Shown one piece after another: positions 52,047-59,442 of a stretch of DNA of 59,442 nucleotides. This DNA is from Bacteroidales bacterium (lineage in GTDB: Bacteria > Bacteroidota > Bacteroidia > Bacteroidales > P3). A program made the translations under genes and the position numbers. The notes under the pieces were generated by a model. The model saw only the letters and a list, made by a program, of their open reading frames with translations, was not told where the DNA came from and did not search any database. The first letter of the stretch is position 1; the number at the start of each line of letters is the position of its first letter. The DNA lies in contig JAFUWF010000008.1 in the NCBI GenBank assembly GCA_017483575.1, forward strand, positions 1-59,442, written 5' to 3'.

Positions 52047-53536
52047 AGTATCATCCCGTTCACCGTCGGCGACACCTTCCAAACGTACATCGCCGCCAGC
52101 AGCCCTCCCCCCAGCACCACCGTGCGCACCACCGCCGCCACTATCAGCCCCATGCCCAGCGCCGGCTCCACTATCTCGCTCCAGGCCAGCCAGGCCACCG
52201 TCATCGCGAACATGATGACCGCCATCTTCGCCTGCCCCCAGCTGAAGACGTTCACGCCCAGGTGCACCTGCAGCTCGCGGAAGAGCATGACGAAATAGCA
52301 CGCGTAGGCTATCAGCGTGGCCCCCGCGGCCCCCTCGATGGCCCCCTCGCCCCCCGTCAGCGCGCTGTTGAGACCGATGGCCATCGCCGTCAACAGGGTG
52401 ATATACAGCAAGCTCCAGCGGTAGCGGCGCGAGAAATTCAGTATGTCCGTGCACACCGAGAACGACGAGTTGACCACCTTGGCCAGCCCCAGTATCAGCA
52501 CCACCGTCTTCCCCCCCGCATAGTCCTGCCCGTTGGGAATCAGCGCGAAGAGAGTGTCGAGGTTGATGTAGATGAGGTAGAGGATGCTCGTGCTCACCAT
52601 CAGCTGGTGCAGGCTCACCTCCCGCCCCAGACGCTTCACCTCGTCCCACCGCCCCTCCCTCGCCGCCGCCGCGATGACCGGCCGCGAGATGGCCCCCAGG
52701 CTCCGGTACGGCACCTCCACCACGTTGGCGATATACGACGCGATCGTGTACACCCCCGTCAGCGCAAGCCCCGCCTTCGCCCCCAGGAAGAGCGAGTTGA
52801 AGAGCGGTATATTGCCCGCCAGCACCGTGGCCGTCATCAGCAGCGTGTAGCGCAGCATCTGGACCCCCCGCGTCCCCCCGGCATCCCCCTTCCCCTTCAG
52901 AAACCTCCAGTCCACCCGGAACGATATGTGCCCCAGGCTCAGCAGGTAGCACAGATTCAGCACCATGGCCAGTCCGTAGCTGCCGCAGAAGAGCCACACG
53001 AACACGTCTATCGAAATCAGCCCGTAGCCGTAGAGCAGGTAGGCCGCCAGGTTGAACAGCCGTATCCCCACCTCGCGCACCAGCTTGGGCACCGTGATGC
53101 GCAGCAGTACCGACGCATTCGTCTCGAACACCGTCGTGTACAGCGCAAAGAACGTCAGCATCGGAATCAGGTAGAAATAGTCCGCCACCAGCGGCGAGTT
53201 CGCCGAATAGGCAGCCACCAGCGGCTCCCTGAAAATCAGCAGCGCCAGCGCAAACAGCGCAAAACCCGCCAGCGGCAGCAGCACGCTCAGCCCGAAGATG
53301 CCGTGGTTGTTGCGGTTGTCCTTGAAGTAGGGGAAGAAGCGCACAATCGACGCATTGGTGCCCAGCTGCGCCAGCGACGAGAAGAGCAGCGCCGCGTCCA
53401 CCATCACCCTCGTCAGGCCTATCTCCTCCTGCGTCAGGTACTTGGTCAGCACAAAGAACGACACAAAGAACCCGATGGCCACCCCAAGATAGTTGGCCAG
53501 CGCCCCTTTGATGCTCTGTCGTGCTATGACTCCCAT
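52031..53536 (-). CDS. Polysaccharide flippase (MATE/MVF-like, Wzx type)
   Basis: A 501-residue protein with about 12-14 membrane segments. The first is after the basic start (RQSIKGALANYLGVAIGFF), as in oligosaccharide flippases that move lipid-linked sugars across the inner membrane. No sugar-transferase genes adjoin, so the cargo (O-antigen, capsule or lipid-linked oligosaccharide) is unclear. The last residues (LRGKR) and the stop codon come from the CTTACCT tract. Confidence 0.85.
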   Translation of the reverse strand: MGVIARQSIKGALANYLGVAIGFFVSFFVLTKYLTQEEIGLTRVMVDAALLFSSLAQLGTNASIVRFFPYFKDNRNNHGIFGLSVLLPLAGFALFALALLIFREPLVAAYSANSPLVADYFYLIPMLTFFALYTTVFETNASVLLRITVPKLVREVGIRLFNLAAYLLYGYGLISIDVFVWLFCGSYGLAMVLNLCYLLSLGHISFRVDWRFLKGKGDAGGTRGVQMLRYTLLMTATVLAGNIPLFNSLFLGAKAGLALTGVYTIASYIANVVEVPYRSLGAISRPVIAAAAREGRWDEVKRLGREVSLHQLMVSTSILYLIYINLDTLFALIPNGQDYAGGKTVVLILGLAKVVNSSFSVCTDILNFSRRYRWSLLYITLLTAMAIGLNSALTGGEGAIEGAAGATLIAYACYFVMLFRELQVHLGVNVFSWGQAKMAVIMFAMTVAWLAWSEIVEPALGMGLIVAAVVRTVVLGGGLLAAMYVWKVSPTVNGMILRGKR

Positions 53537-53661
53537 GCCTGTATTTTTCCACCCCTAACGCAATTTCCTTTTTTTTATTGTATGCGAACATAAAAAAAAC
53601 ATGCCTTTGCACGCACATGGGGGAATCCCTGCGAAATTTTTTCTCGTAAATTGAAAAAAAA

Positions 53662-56600
53662 ATGTATTTTTGTTTTCGAAAAAAATATTATACAACAATT
53701 TATCTGTATGATGACCAGTATTTTACCCCCCCCCATTACAACGCGGAAGGCGATAATGCCCTGCTACGGCATGACGTAGAGAGAAAAACAGTCCTGTGTG
53801 CAGTGGCGTTTTTGTTGTCCATTGCCATGGGTTTCAGAACCTCGGCTCAAACACCCATCTATTCGGTTTCCGACCTTGCCGCCATCGACGGCAGCAGTGC
53901 GTGGTATGTCATCCAGGGCGACCTCGACGTCTCGTCGCTGGCCACCATTGCCACCTTCGACGGCACGTTGGAGGCGGCCATCAACCCCGCGACCCACATG
54001 CCCTACCGTCTCACGGGCCTCACGCAGCCCCTCGTCGGCACCCTCACGGGCACGGTGCGCAACCTGGTGCTGGAGGCTGTCGCCATCAGCGGCCACAGCG
54101 GCAACACCGGCGCCGTGGCCTGCACCGCCACCGGCGCGGCACGCGTCTACAACGTGGGCATACTCAGTGGCTCCATCGGCGGCACCGCCTACACCGGTGG
54201 CCTGGTGGGCGCGCTGGGGGCCGACAGTTATGCCCGCGTGGTCAACTGCTACAGTTTCGCCACCGTCACCGGCGGCACCACCGTGGCAGGCATAGTGGGT
54301 TACAACCCCACCCTCTCCAAGCAAAACAACACTGGCGGCCTGAAGACCATGATTGTGAACTGCATGTTCTACGGCGACATCACCGGCGGGACGACGAAAT
54401 ATCCCGTCTATGGCGGCATCAAGCAGAACAACGCGGCCAACGACGGCCTCAACAACTACAACTACTTCCTCGAGTCGGCAGCTACCTTCGACGTGAGCTA
54501 CAGCAGCCTCGACAACTACAATCTGGCGTGGCCGGTCAAAGAGGAACGCCTCACCCGATTCGAGGTCTACCGCAGCATACTGAACAGCAACCGTCGCCTT
54601 TGCACATGGTGGGTGGCGGGCACCTACGGCACCTGCCCCACCGACGCCGAAGTGGACGAGGTAGGCATTGCCAAATGGGTGCTCGACCCGGCCGTGGCGC
54701 CCTACCCCGTCCTCAAGGAGTGGGGCAAATATCCGTCGGTGGTAAACATCGACCCCGAGCGAGTGTGGAACCCGCAGACCAAGGCGTGGACCAACCGCAG
54801 CAGCGCCCACCCGTGGGAAGGACGCCGCCTCGGCACCCTGGCCGTCACCGTCAAGGCCGGCACGCACCACTCGGCCTCCCACGTGGAGAAAGACCTCGTG
54901 ATTACCGACATGGACACCCTCGGCAGCGATTACTGCTACGGCAAGGTGCAGCTGCCCTACTACAACGAGGTCTTTGGCAACCCCGCAAGCGGCGACCACC
55001 TTGTGCGCTACGTCGACAACTACACCGACAGCGTGGTGACAGGCTGGAAGGTGACCGCCGTGGACCACCACGGCACCACATCCTTCGAGGCACACTGGGA
55101 GCACGGCTACAACTTCGCCGACCCGCACTGCACCGGCAAGGACCTCTACGACACCAGCGGGCGTGTCTTCGCCCAGGGCGGCTACTATTATGTGCCCGTC
55201 GGCGTCGAAGCCATCACCATCGAGGCCTACTGGGGCAAAGCCGTCTACCTGCGCGACAACAACCAGCGCATGGACCGCGTCAACAACGGCAACGCCGACT
55301 TCACGGCCGGCGGCGCCCTGCCAGCCTTCGGCCCGGCAGGCAGCCCCTATACCATCCAGACCAGCCTGGCCAACGCCGTGGCCCAGCTGGCCGTGCAGCC
55401 CGCCAAGAGCGTCTACGACCAGGCCATTGTCCTGGTGGGAAACTATCAGCAGAACAATTTCCACAGCAATATCAAACTCGAAGGCAACAAGTACAGCACC
55501 GACGCCAAGCCCTTCACCATTATGAGTGCCGACCTCGATTTCGACAACGAGCCCGACTTCTGCTTCCAGGCGGGCATGAGCGGCGGCGGACGCGAGAACG
55601 TGCAGCCCATCAGGTTCGACTTCCTCTTTGTACCCGACATCACGTGGGCCATTCGTACCGACGGCAACTACTACGGCATGCGTATTTTCTGCCTGCAAGG
55701 CCACTTCGAGGTCACTGAGACCTCGTACATGTACACCACACAGTTCGAGTACGACAAGCGCGACAACGGCGGCTACGACAAACACGAGGCGCCCCTGATT
55801 CTCAACGGGGGCGAGTTCGAGCAGATAGTGTCCACCGAGGGCAGCATCATCACCTATGTCGACCGCACCTCGTACATCATTGTCGGCGGACGCCTGTGGA
55901 TGAAGGCCTTCACCCCCGGCACCCACGGCAACCGACAGGTCAAGACGCGCCACTGCGCCGTCAATGTCATCGGCGGCGAGTTCCCCGAGTTCTACCTCAG
56001 CGGCATGTTCCGCTCCGACTTCTACAACAATACCGACAACCCCCACTGCTACACCTACGGCGGCAAGATAGACCTCATGGCCGGCGCCGGCATGGAGAGC
56101 GTGGGCGCGCAGAACGAGACCAACGGTGGCGACGTCACATTCCAACTCAACCACTCCCTGATCCACGAATTCTACGGCGGCGGCATCAATGCCCTGCACC
56201 CTGTGACGGGAAACATCGAGGTCTCGGCCGACTACTGCTTGATACACAAATACTGCGGCGGCCCCCGCGCCGGCGACATGACTGCGGGCAAGCACATCAC
56301 CAACCATGCCACCGGCACCACCTTCGGCGTCTTCTACGGCGGAGGCAACGGCGGCAACAGCAAGCTCCGCGTCAGAAAATACGACAGCAACGGCAGTGCG
56401 GCTCCACCGTCCGAAAACACATGGAACACCACTGGTCAGTTCAATGGTTTCGCTCCGTTCGCCTATAATGCCACCAACGGCTATCAGGCAGAATACGAGT
56501 TTGAGTTGCTACCTTACCCCAGTGGAAGTGTCAACGTCGTTATCCGTTCCTACGGCTGGTGGTACAACTTCGCCAAGACCTCCGTGGCCCCGGTCACCAC

Positions 56601-57246
56601 GACGCTCGACGACTGCACCGTGCGGACCAACTTCTACGGCGGCGGTTTCCTCGGCGCCGTGGTGGGCGACATCAGCTCCACCCTCACCGACACCCGCGTC
56701 CTCGGCAACGTCTACGGGGCAGGCTATTCTGCTTCGATACCGACTTTCCCCGTCCACGACAAATCCACCGTGCAGTATGCCTACGTCGACAAGGCCAACT
56801 ACATACACGACGGGTCGCTCGACTACGCGAAGTATTCGGCTGACGACGAATACGGCCACCATGCCGGCGACACCATCCAATACATGTGGTGCTACAAAAA
56901 CGGCGACGTCGTCATCCCCGAAGGCGTAGTGGTCCCGGCAGGTGTGAACACCGGCAACCCGACGTTCCTGTACAACGGCCAGTGGTATGTCGTCACCAAT
57001 ACACCCCTGCAGGACCTCGGCACCGTGCAGGGCACCGTCACCCTCACCATCGAGGGAAATAGCAGGATAGGCACTGTCGTGGGCGACGAGGATTCGGGCA
57101 ACGTTTTCGGCGGCGGCGACCAGAGCAAGGTCGACGGCAGCACCTCCGTCATCCTCCGTGGCAACACTAATGTCCGTGGCAACGTCTACGGCGGCGGCAA
57201 CCATGGCTCTGTCTCCGGCAACTCCGCCGTCCTCCTCGCCGACTGA
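53662..57246 (+). CDS. Large exported GLUG-like surface protein, probably truncated; start uncertain
   Basis: A 1194-codon frame. A signal peptide lies at about residues 42-63 (KTVLCAVAFLLSIAMGF, ending TSAQ), so the first 40 residues are unlikely to be coding. A C9 tract (53726-53734) lies before it. ATG ATG at 53708-53713 would read into the signal peptide only with ten or seven C. The mature part has GLUG-type segments (GGLVGALG, AGIVGYN), long beta-rich domains, then late glycine repeats (NVFGGGDQ, GNVYGGGNHG). In such proteins these usually continue much further and end in a T9SS tail. Here the frame stops in a repeat at 57246, with no sorting tail visible, just before element R4. Function unknown; adhesin-like. 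Confidence 0.65.
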   Translation: MYFCFRKKYYTTIYLYDDQYFTPPHYNAEGDNALLRHDVERKTVLCAVAFLLSIAMGFRTSAQTPIYSVSDLAAIDGSSAWYVIQGDLDVSSLATIATFDGTLEAAINPATHMPYRLTGLTQPLVGTLTGTVRNLVLEAVAISGHSGNTGAVACTATGAARVYNVGILSGSIGGTAYTGGLVGALGADSYARVVNCYSFATVTGGTTVAGIVGYNPTLSKQNNTGGLKTMIVNCMFYGDITGGTTKYPVYGGIKQNNAANDGLNNYNYFLESAATFDVSYSSLDNYNLAWPVKEERLTRFEVYRSILNSNRRLCTWWVAGTYGTCPTDAEVDEVGIAKWVLDPAVAPYPVLKEWGKYPSVVNIDPERVWNPQTKAWTNRSSAHPWEGRRLGTLAVTVKAGTHHSASHVEKDLVITDMDTLGSDYCYGKVQLPYYNEVFGNPASGDHLVRYVDNYTDSVVTGWKVTAVDHHGTTSFEAHWEHGYNFADPHCTGKDLYDTSGRVFAQGGYYYVPVGVEAITIEAYWGKAVYLRDNNQRMDRVNNGNADFTAGGALPAFGPAGSPYTIQTSLANAVAQLAVQPAKSVYDQAIVLVGNYQQNNFHSNIKLEGNKYSTDAKPFTIMSADLDFDNEPDFCFQAGMSGGGRENVQPIRFDFLFVPDITWAIRTDGNYYGMRIFCLQGHFEVTETSYMYTTQFEYDKRDNGGYDKHEAPLILNGGEFEQIVSTEGSIITYVDRTSYIIVGGRLWMKAFTPGTHGNRQVKTRHCAVNVIGGEFPEFYLSGMFRSDFYNNTDNPHCYTYGGKIDLMAGAGMESVGAQNETNGGDVTFQLNHSLIHEFYGGGINALHPVTGNIEVSADYCLIHKYCGGPRAGDMTAGKHITNHATGTTFGVFYGGGNGGNSKLRVRKYDSNGSAAPPSENTWNTTGQFNGFAPFAYNATNGYQAEYEFELLPYPSGSVNVVIRSYGWWYNFAKTSVAPVTTTLDDCTVRTNFYGGGFLGAVVGDISSTLTDTRVLGNVYGAGYSASIPTFPVHDKSTVQYAYVDKANYIHDGSLDYAKYSADDEYGHHAGDTIQYMWCYKNGDVVIPEGVVVPAGVNTGNPTFLYNGQWYVVTNTPLQDLGTVQGTVTLTIEGNSRIGTVVGDEDSGNVFGGGDQSKVDGSTSVILRGNTNVRGNVYGGGNHGSVSGNSAVLLAD
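53665..53672 (+). promoter_or_regulatory. Possible -7 box for the large surface gene
   Basis: TATTTTTG at 53665-53672, overlapping the most upstream ATG (53662) of the following frame. If used, translation must begin further in. The 53537-53661 stretch before it shows no gene. Confidence 0.35.
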
Positions 57247-57261
57247 CGTCCTTCCGACCCC

Positions 57262-57413
57262 CACCCGATAGGTACCCGGTTGCTCCGTTCTCATATCGTT
57301 CTCATATCGTTCTCATATACTTCTCATATACTTCTCATATACAGTATATGAATACTATATGAGAACTATATGAGAACGATATGAATACTATATGAGAACG
57401 GTGCTATCGGGTG
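57262..57413 (+). repeat. 11-bp phased inverted-repeat element R4
   Basis: Core 57285-57399. Units CGTTCTCATAT (three), ACTTCTCATAT (two), a turn at ACAGTATATG, then ATATGAATACT, ATATGAGAACT, ATATGAGAACG, ATATGAATACT, ATATGAGAACG. Outer CACCCGATAG (57262-57271) pairs with CTATCGGGTG (57404-57413). The flank differs from R1-R3 but the unit grammar is the same. It lies between the large surface gene and the EF-G2-like gene. Confidence 0.85.
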
Positions 57414-57473
57414 GGGGGCGGAGCCCGCTTCAACCCCTGGGAAAACTTTTTTTGCCCGAAAGGCGATTTTGTG

Positions 57474-57503
57474 TTTGGAATTGAAATATTTTTTGTATCT
57501 TTG
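57474..57503 (+). promoter_or_regulatory. Promoter of the EF-G2-like gene
   Basis: TTTG (57474-57477), 18 bases, then TATCTTTG (57496-57503). The leader is about 90 bases long and I see no known riboswitch in it. Confidence 0.65.
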
Positions 57504-57597
57504 CAGCCACGTTGCTTGCCGCCAGCCATGGTGCCGGTGTGGTGCAGCGTATTGACAGTTAGTGAAATAGAAATAAAATAAATAATATGTAAATAGA

Positions 57598-59442
57598 ATG
57601 AAAATTTATCAGACTCAGGACATCCGCAACATCGCCCTCGTGGGCGGTGCCAAGAGCGGCAAGACCACCATGGCCGAAGCCATGGCTTTCTGTGGCGGCC
57701 TCATCAACCGCCGCGGCAGCGTGGACAACAAGAACACCATCAGCGACTATCGCGACATCGAGCACGACCGCGGCTACTCCGTGGAGAACACCCTCATGTA
57801 CACCGAGTTCGGCGGCAAGAAGATCAACATTCTTGACGTCCCCGGCTTCGCCGACTACCAGGGCGAGCTCGTCAGCGCGCTGAATGTCGTCGAGGCCGCC
57901 GTCGTCGTCGTCAACGCCCAGAGCGGCGTCGAGGTCGGCACCGAGATCGCCAACCGCTACACCGCCAAGCTCGACACCCCCATGCTCTTCGTCATCAACC
58001 ACCTCGACGCCGAGAAAGCCAACTTCGACGAGAGCGTCAACCAGCTGAAGGACTTCTTCGGCGGCAAGTGCACCGTGCTCCAGTTCCCCACCAACGCCGG
58101 TCTGGGCTTCAACCAAGTGGTCGACATCGTGGCCAACAAGATGTACACCTTCACCGATGGCAAGATGACCGAGGCCGACATCCCCGCCGAGCACGCAGAC
58201 AAGGCCGAGGAGATGCGCATGGCCCTCGTCGAGGAAGCCGCCGCTGCCGACGACGCCCTCATGGAGAAATACTTCGAGAACGGTGACCTCACCCCCGAGG
58301 AACTCACCCAGGCCCTCAAGCTCGCCATCGACAAGCGCGACCTCTTCCCCATCCTCTGCACCTCCGCCAAGGAGAACTTCGGCGTGGGCCGTCTGCTCGA
58401 GTTCATCTGCCAGAACGTCCCCGCCCCCTGCGAGGTCCTCGATGCCAAGAAGACCAAGGGCGGCAAGGAGCTGAAATCGAACGGCGCCAACCCCACCGTG
58501 GCCTTCGCCTTCAAGAGCGCCAAGGACAAGAACCTCGGCGAGATCACCTACCTTCGCATCTTCGACGGCGAGCTGGCCGAGAGCCAGGATGTCGTCAACG
58601 CCTGCAACCAGAGCAAGGAGCGCGTCAGCCAGGTGCTCGTCTGCAGCGGCAGCAACCGCCAGAAGGTCGAGAAGGCCTGCGCCGGCGACATCGTCTGCAC
58701 CATCAAGCTGAAGGACGTCAAGATCAACCACACCCTCACCACCCCGAAGAACGCCGACGACGCCGTCGAGGAAATCCAGTTCCCGACGCCCATCTACACC
58801 GTCGCCGTCAAGGCCGCCAACAGCAACGACGACGAGAAGGTCGGCGCCGCGCTGAAGGACCTCACCACCTACGACCGCAGCCTCACGCTGGAGAACAGCC
58901 GCGAGCTGCGTCAGGTCATCCTCGGCTGCCAGGGCGAGCTGCACCTCAACACCATCAAGTGGTACTTCGAGAACCAGTACAAGCTCGGCGTCAACTTCAC
59001 CGCCCCCAACGTGCCTTATAGAGAAACCATCACCAAGAGCGCCGAGGCCATGTACCGCCACAAGAAACAGTCGGGCGGTAGCGGCCAGTTCGGCGAGGTG
59101 CACATGCTCATCGAGCCCTACTACGAAGGCATGCCCAACCAGACCAAGTACCCCATCCGCGACACGCAGGAGTATCCGCTGGAGTGGGGCGGCAAGCTGG
59201 TCTTCAACAACTGCATCGTGGGCGGCTCGATCGACGCCCGCTTCATGCCCGCCATCCTCAAGGGTATCATGGAGAAGATGGAGCAGGGTCCTCTGACCGG
59301 TTCCTATGCCCGCGACATCGTCGTCAACATCTACGACGGTAAGATGCACCCCGTGGACTCCAACGAGACGGCCTTCAAGATTGCCGGCCGCACCGCCTTC
59401 CGCGAGGCCTTCAAGCAGGCTGCCCCGAAGATCAAGGAGCCC
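57598..59442 (+). CDS. EF-G paralogue (EF-G2-like) with altered GTPase motifs, 3' end outside window
   Basis: 615 codons from ATG 57598, open to the window edge; the family is about 720 residues, so domain V is missing here. The strong antisense frame is a shadow. G1 is GGAKSGKTT (EF-G: GHIDAGKTT), the RGIT switch is RGYSVENT, G3 is DVPGFADY, with Phe where EF-G has the catalytic His of DTPGH, and G4 is NHLD (EF-G: NKMD). A Bacteroides EF-G paralogue that works without GTP hydrolysis has been described, and this sequence fits that group. Domain IV has the RETITKSAEA and KKQSGGSGQFGEV patterns. Single-gene unit with its own promoter. Confidence 0.88.
   Translation, partial: MKIYQTQDIRNIALVGGAKSGKTTMAEAMAFCGGLINRRGSVDNKNTISDYRDIEHDRGYSVENTLMYTEFGGKKINILDVPGFADYQGELVSALNVVEAAVVVVNAQSGVEVGTEIANRYTAKLDTPMLFVINHLDAEKANFDESVNQLKDFFGGKCTVLQFPTNAGLGFNQVVDIVANKMYTFTDGKMTEADIPAEHADKAEEMRMALVEEAAAADDALMEKYFENGDLTPEELTQALKLAIDKRDLFPILCTSAKENFGVGRLLEFICQNVPAPCEVLDAKKTKGGKELKSNGANPTVAFAFKSAKDKNLGEITYLRIFDGELAESQDVVNACNQSKERVSQVLVCSGSNRQKVEKACAGDIVCTIKLKDVKINHTLTTPKNADDAVEEIQFPTPIYTVAVKAANSNDDEKVGAALKDLTTYDRSLTLENSRELRQVILGCQGELHLNTIKWYFENQYKLGVNFTAPNVPYRETITKSAEAMYRHKKQSGGSGQFGEVHMLIEPYYEGMPNQTKYPIRDTQEYPLEWGGKLVFNNCIVGGSIDARFMPAILKGIMEKMEQGPLTGSYARDIVVNIYDGKMHPVDSNETAFKIAGRTAFREAFKQAAPKIKEP

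Noticed and set aside
53764-56307. 847-codon minus-strand open frame
   Set aside because: Antisense to the large GLUG-like gene, which has a signal peptide and known repeat types; the minus frame has none.
57559-59349. 596-codon minus-strand open frame
   Set aside because: It is antisense to the EF-G2-like gene, which has recognisable motifs. The minus frame is Val/Gly/Asp/His-rich low-complexity shadow without domains.

Overview
The window reads as chromosomal DNA of a GC-rich (by eye nearer 60 % than 50 %) member of the Bacteroidales. The evidence is promoters of the Bacteroidetes type (TTTG, about 19-21 bases, TAnnTTTG) and almost no Shine-Dalgarno sequences. There are also type IX secretion (T9SS) sorting tails, a family S46 dipeptidyl-peptidase, and the dcw cell-wall and division cluster in Bacteroidetes order (mraZ-rsmH-ftsL-ftsI-murE-mraY-[murD]-ftsW-murG-murC-ftsQ-ftsA-ftsZ). 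An EF-G paralogue of the gut-Bacteroides kind closes the window. Because of the GC content most genes carry long antisense shadow frames. I kept the frame with recognisable domains, which at the right edge is an EF-G2-like gene that runs off the window.

Layout. 1-211: tail of a T9SS substrate. 637-7025 (minus): HU gene, then an S46 peptidase, a sigma-54 gene fused in frame to a membrane segment plus M23 peptidase, ribH and fmt. 7390-10389 (minus): IgGFc-binding-like T9SS type B surface protein. 10731-26903 (plus): dcw cluster followed by an EamA exporter. 27162-32946 (minus): ABC-2 permease, ABC ATPase, BatA/vWA-like membrane protein, endonuclease III and a membrane EEP phosphohydrolase. 33030-33764: aroE. 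33747-39717 (minus): a duplicated exported protein, DUF2807, DUF4159, rsmE (frame-broken) and mnmA. 39866-41704: recJ, followed by two tRNA-Leu genes on the opposite strand. 42222-46778: a 1518-residue exported protein. 47101-47671: a toxin-antitoxin pair with a broken toxin. Then a small lipoprotein, prfA, another T9SS type B protein, a polysaccharide flippase, a large GLUG-like surface protein and the EF-G2-like gene.

The unusual content is of three kinds. (1) Remodelled housekeeping genes: RpoN joined to a membrane-anchored LytM-type peptidase; the murD slot of the dcw cluster holding only a degenerate 179-residue C-terminal domain; MurC carrying a 19-residue histidine-rich insert. (2) Four related intergenic elements made of 11-bp units on inverted arms (about one unit per helical turn), near 7.3, 27.1, 47.0 and 57.3 kb. 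(3) Simple repeats that enter conserved genes: 7-nt tracts in ftsI, the batA-like gene, aroE, rsmE and mnmA; 9-nt TCCGA tracts in rpoN, recJ and the DUF4159 gene; a palindromic element inside mnmA with a sister copy at 432-504. In rsmE the five 7-nt units put the two domains out of frame, and three or six units would restore it, so phase variation or a real or assembly frameshift must be considered. A C9 tract at the start of the 1194-residue surface protein is a second candidate switch.
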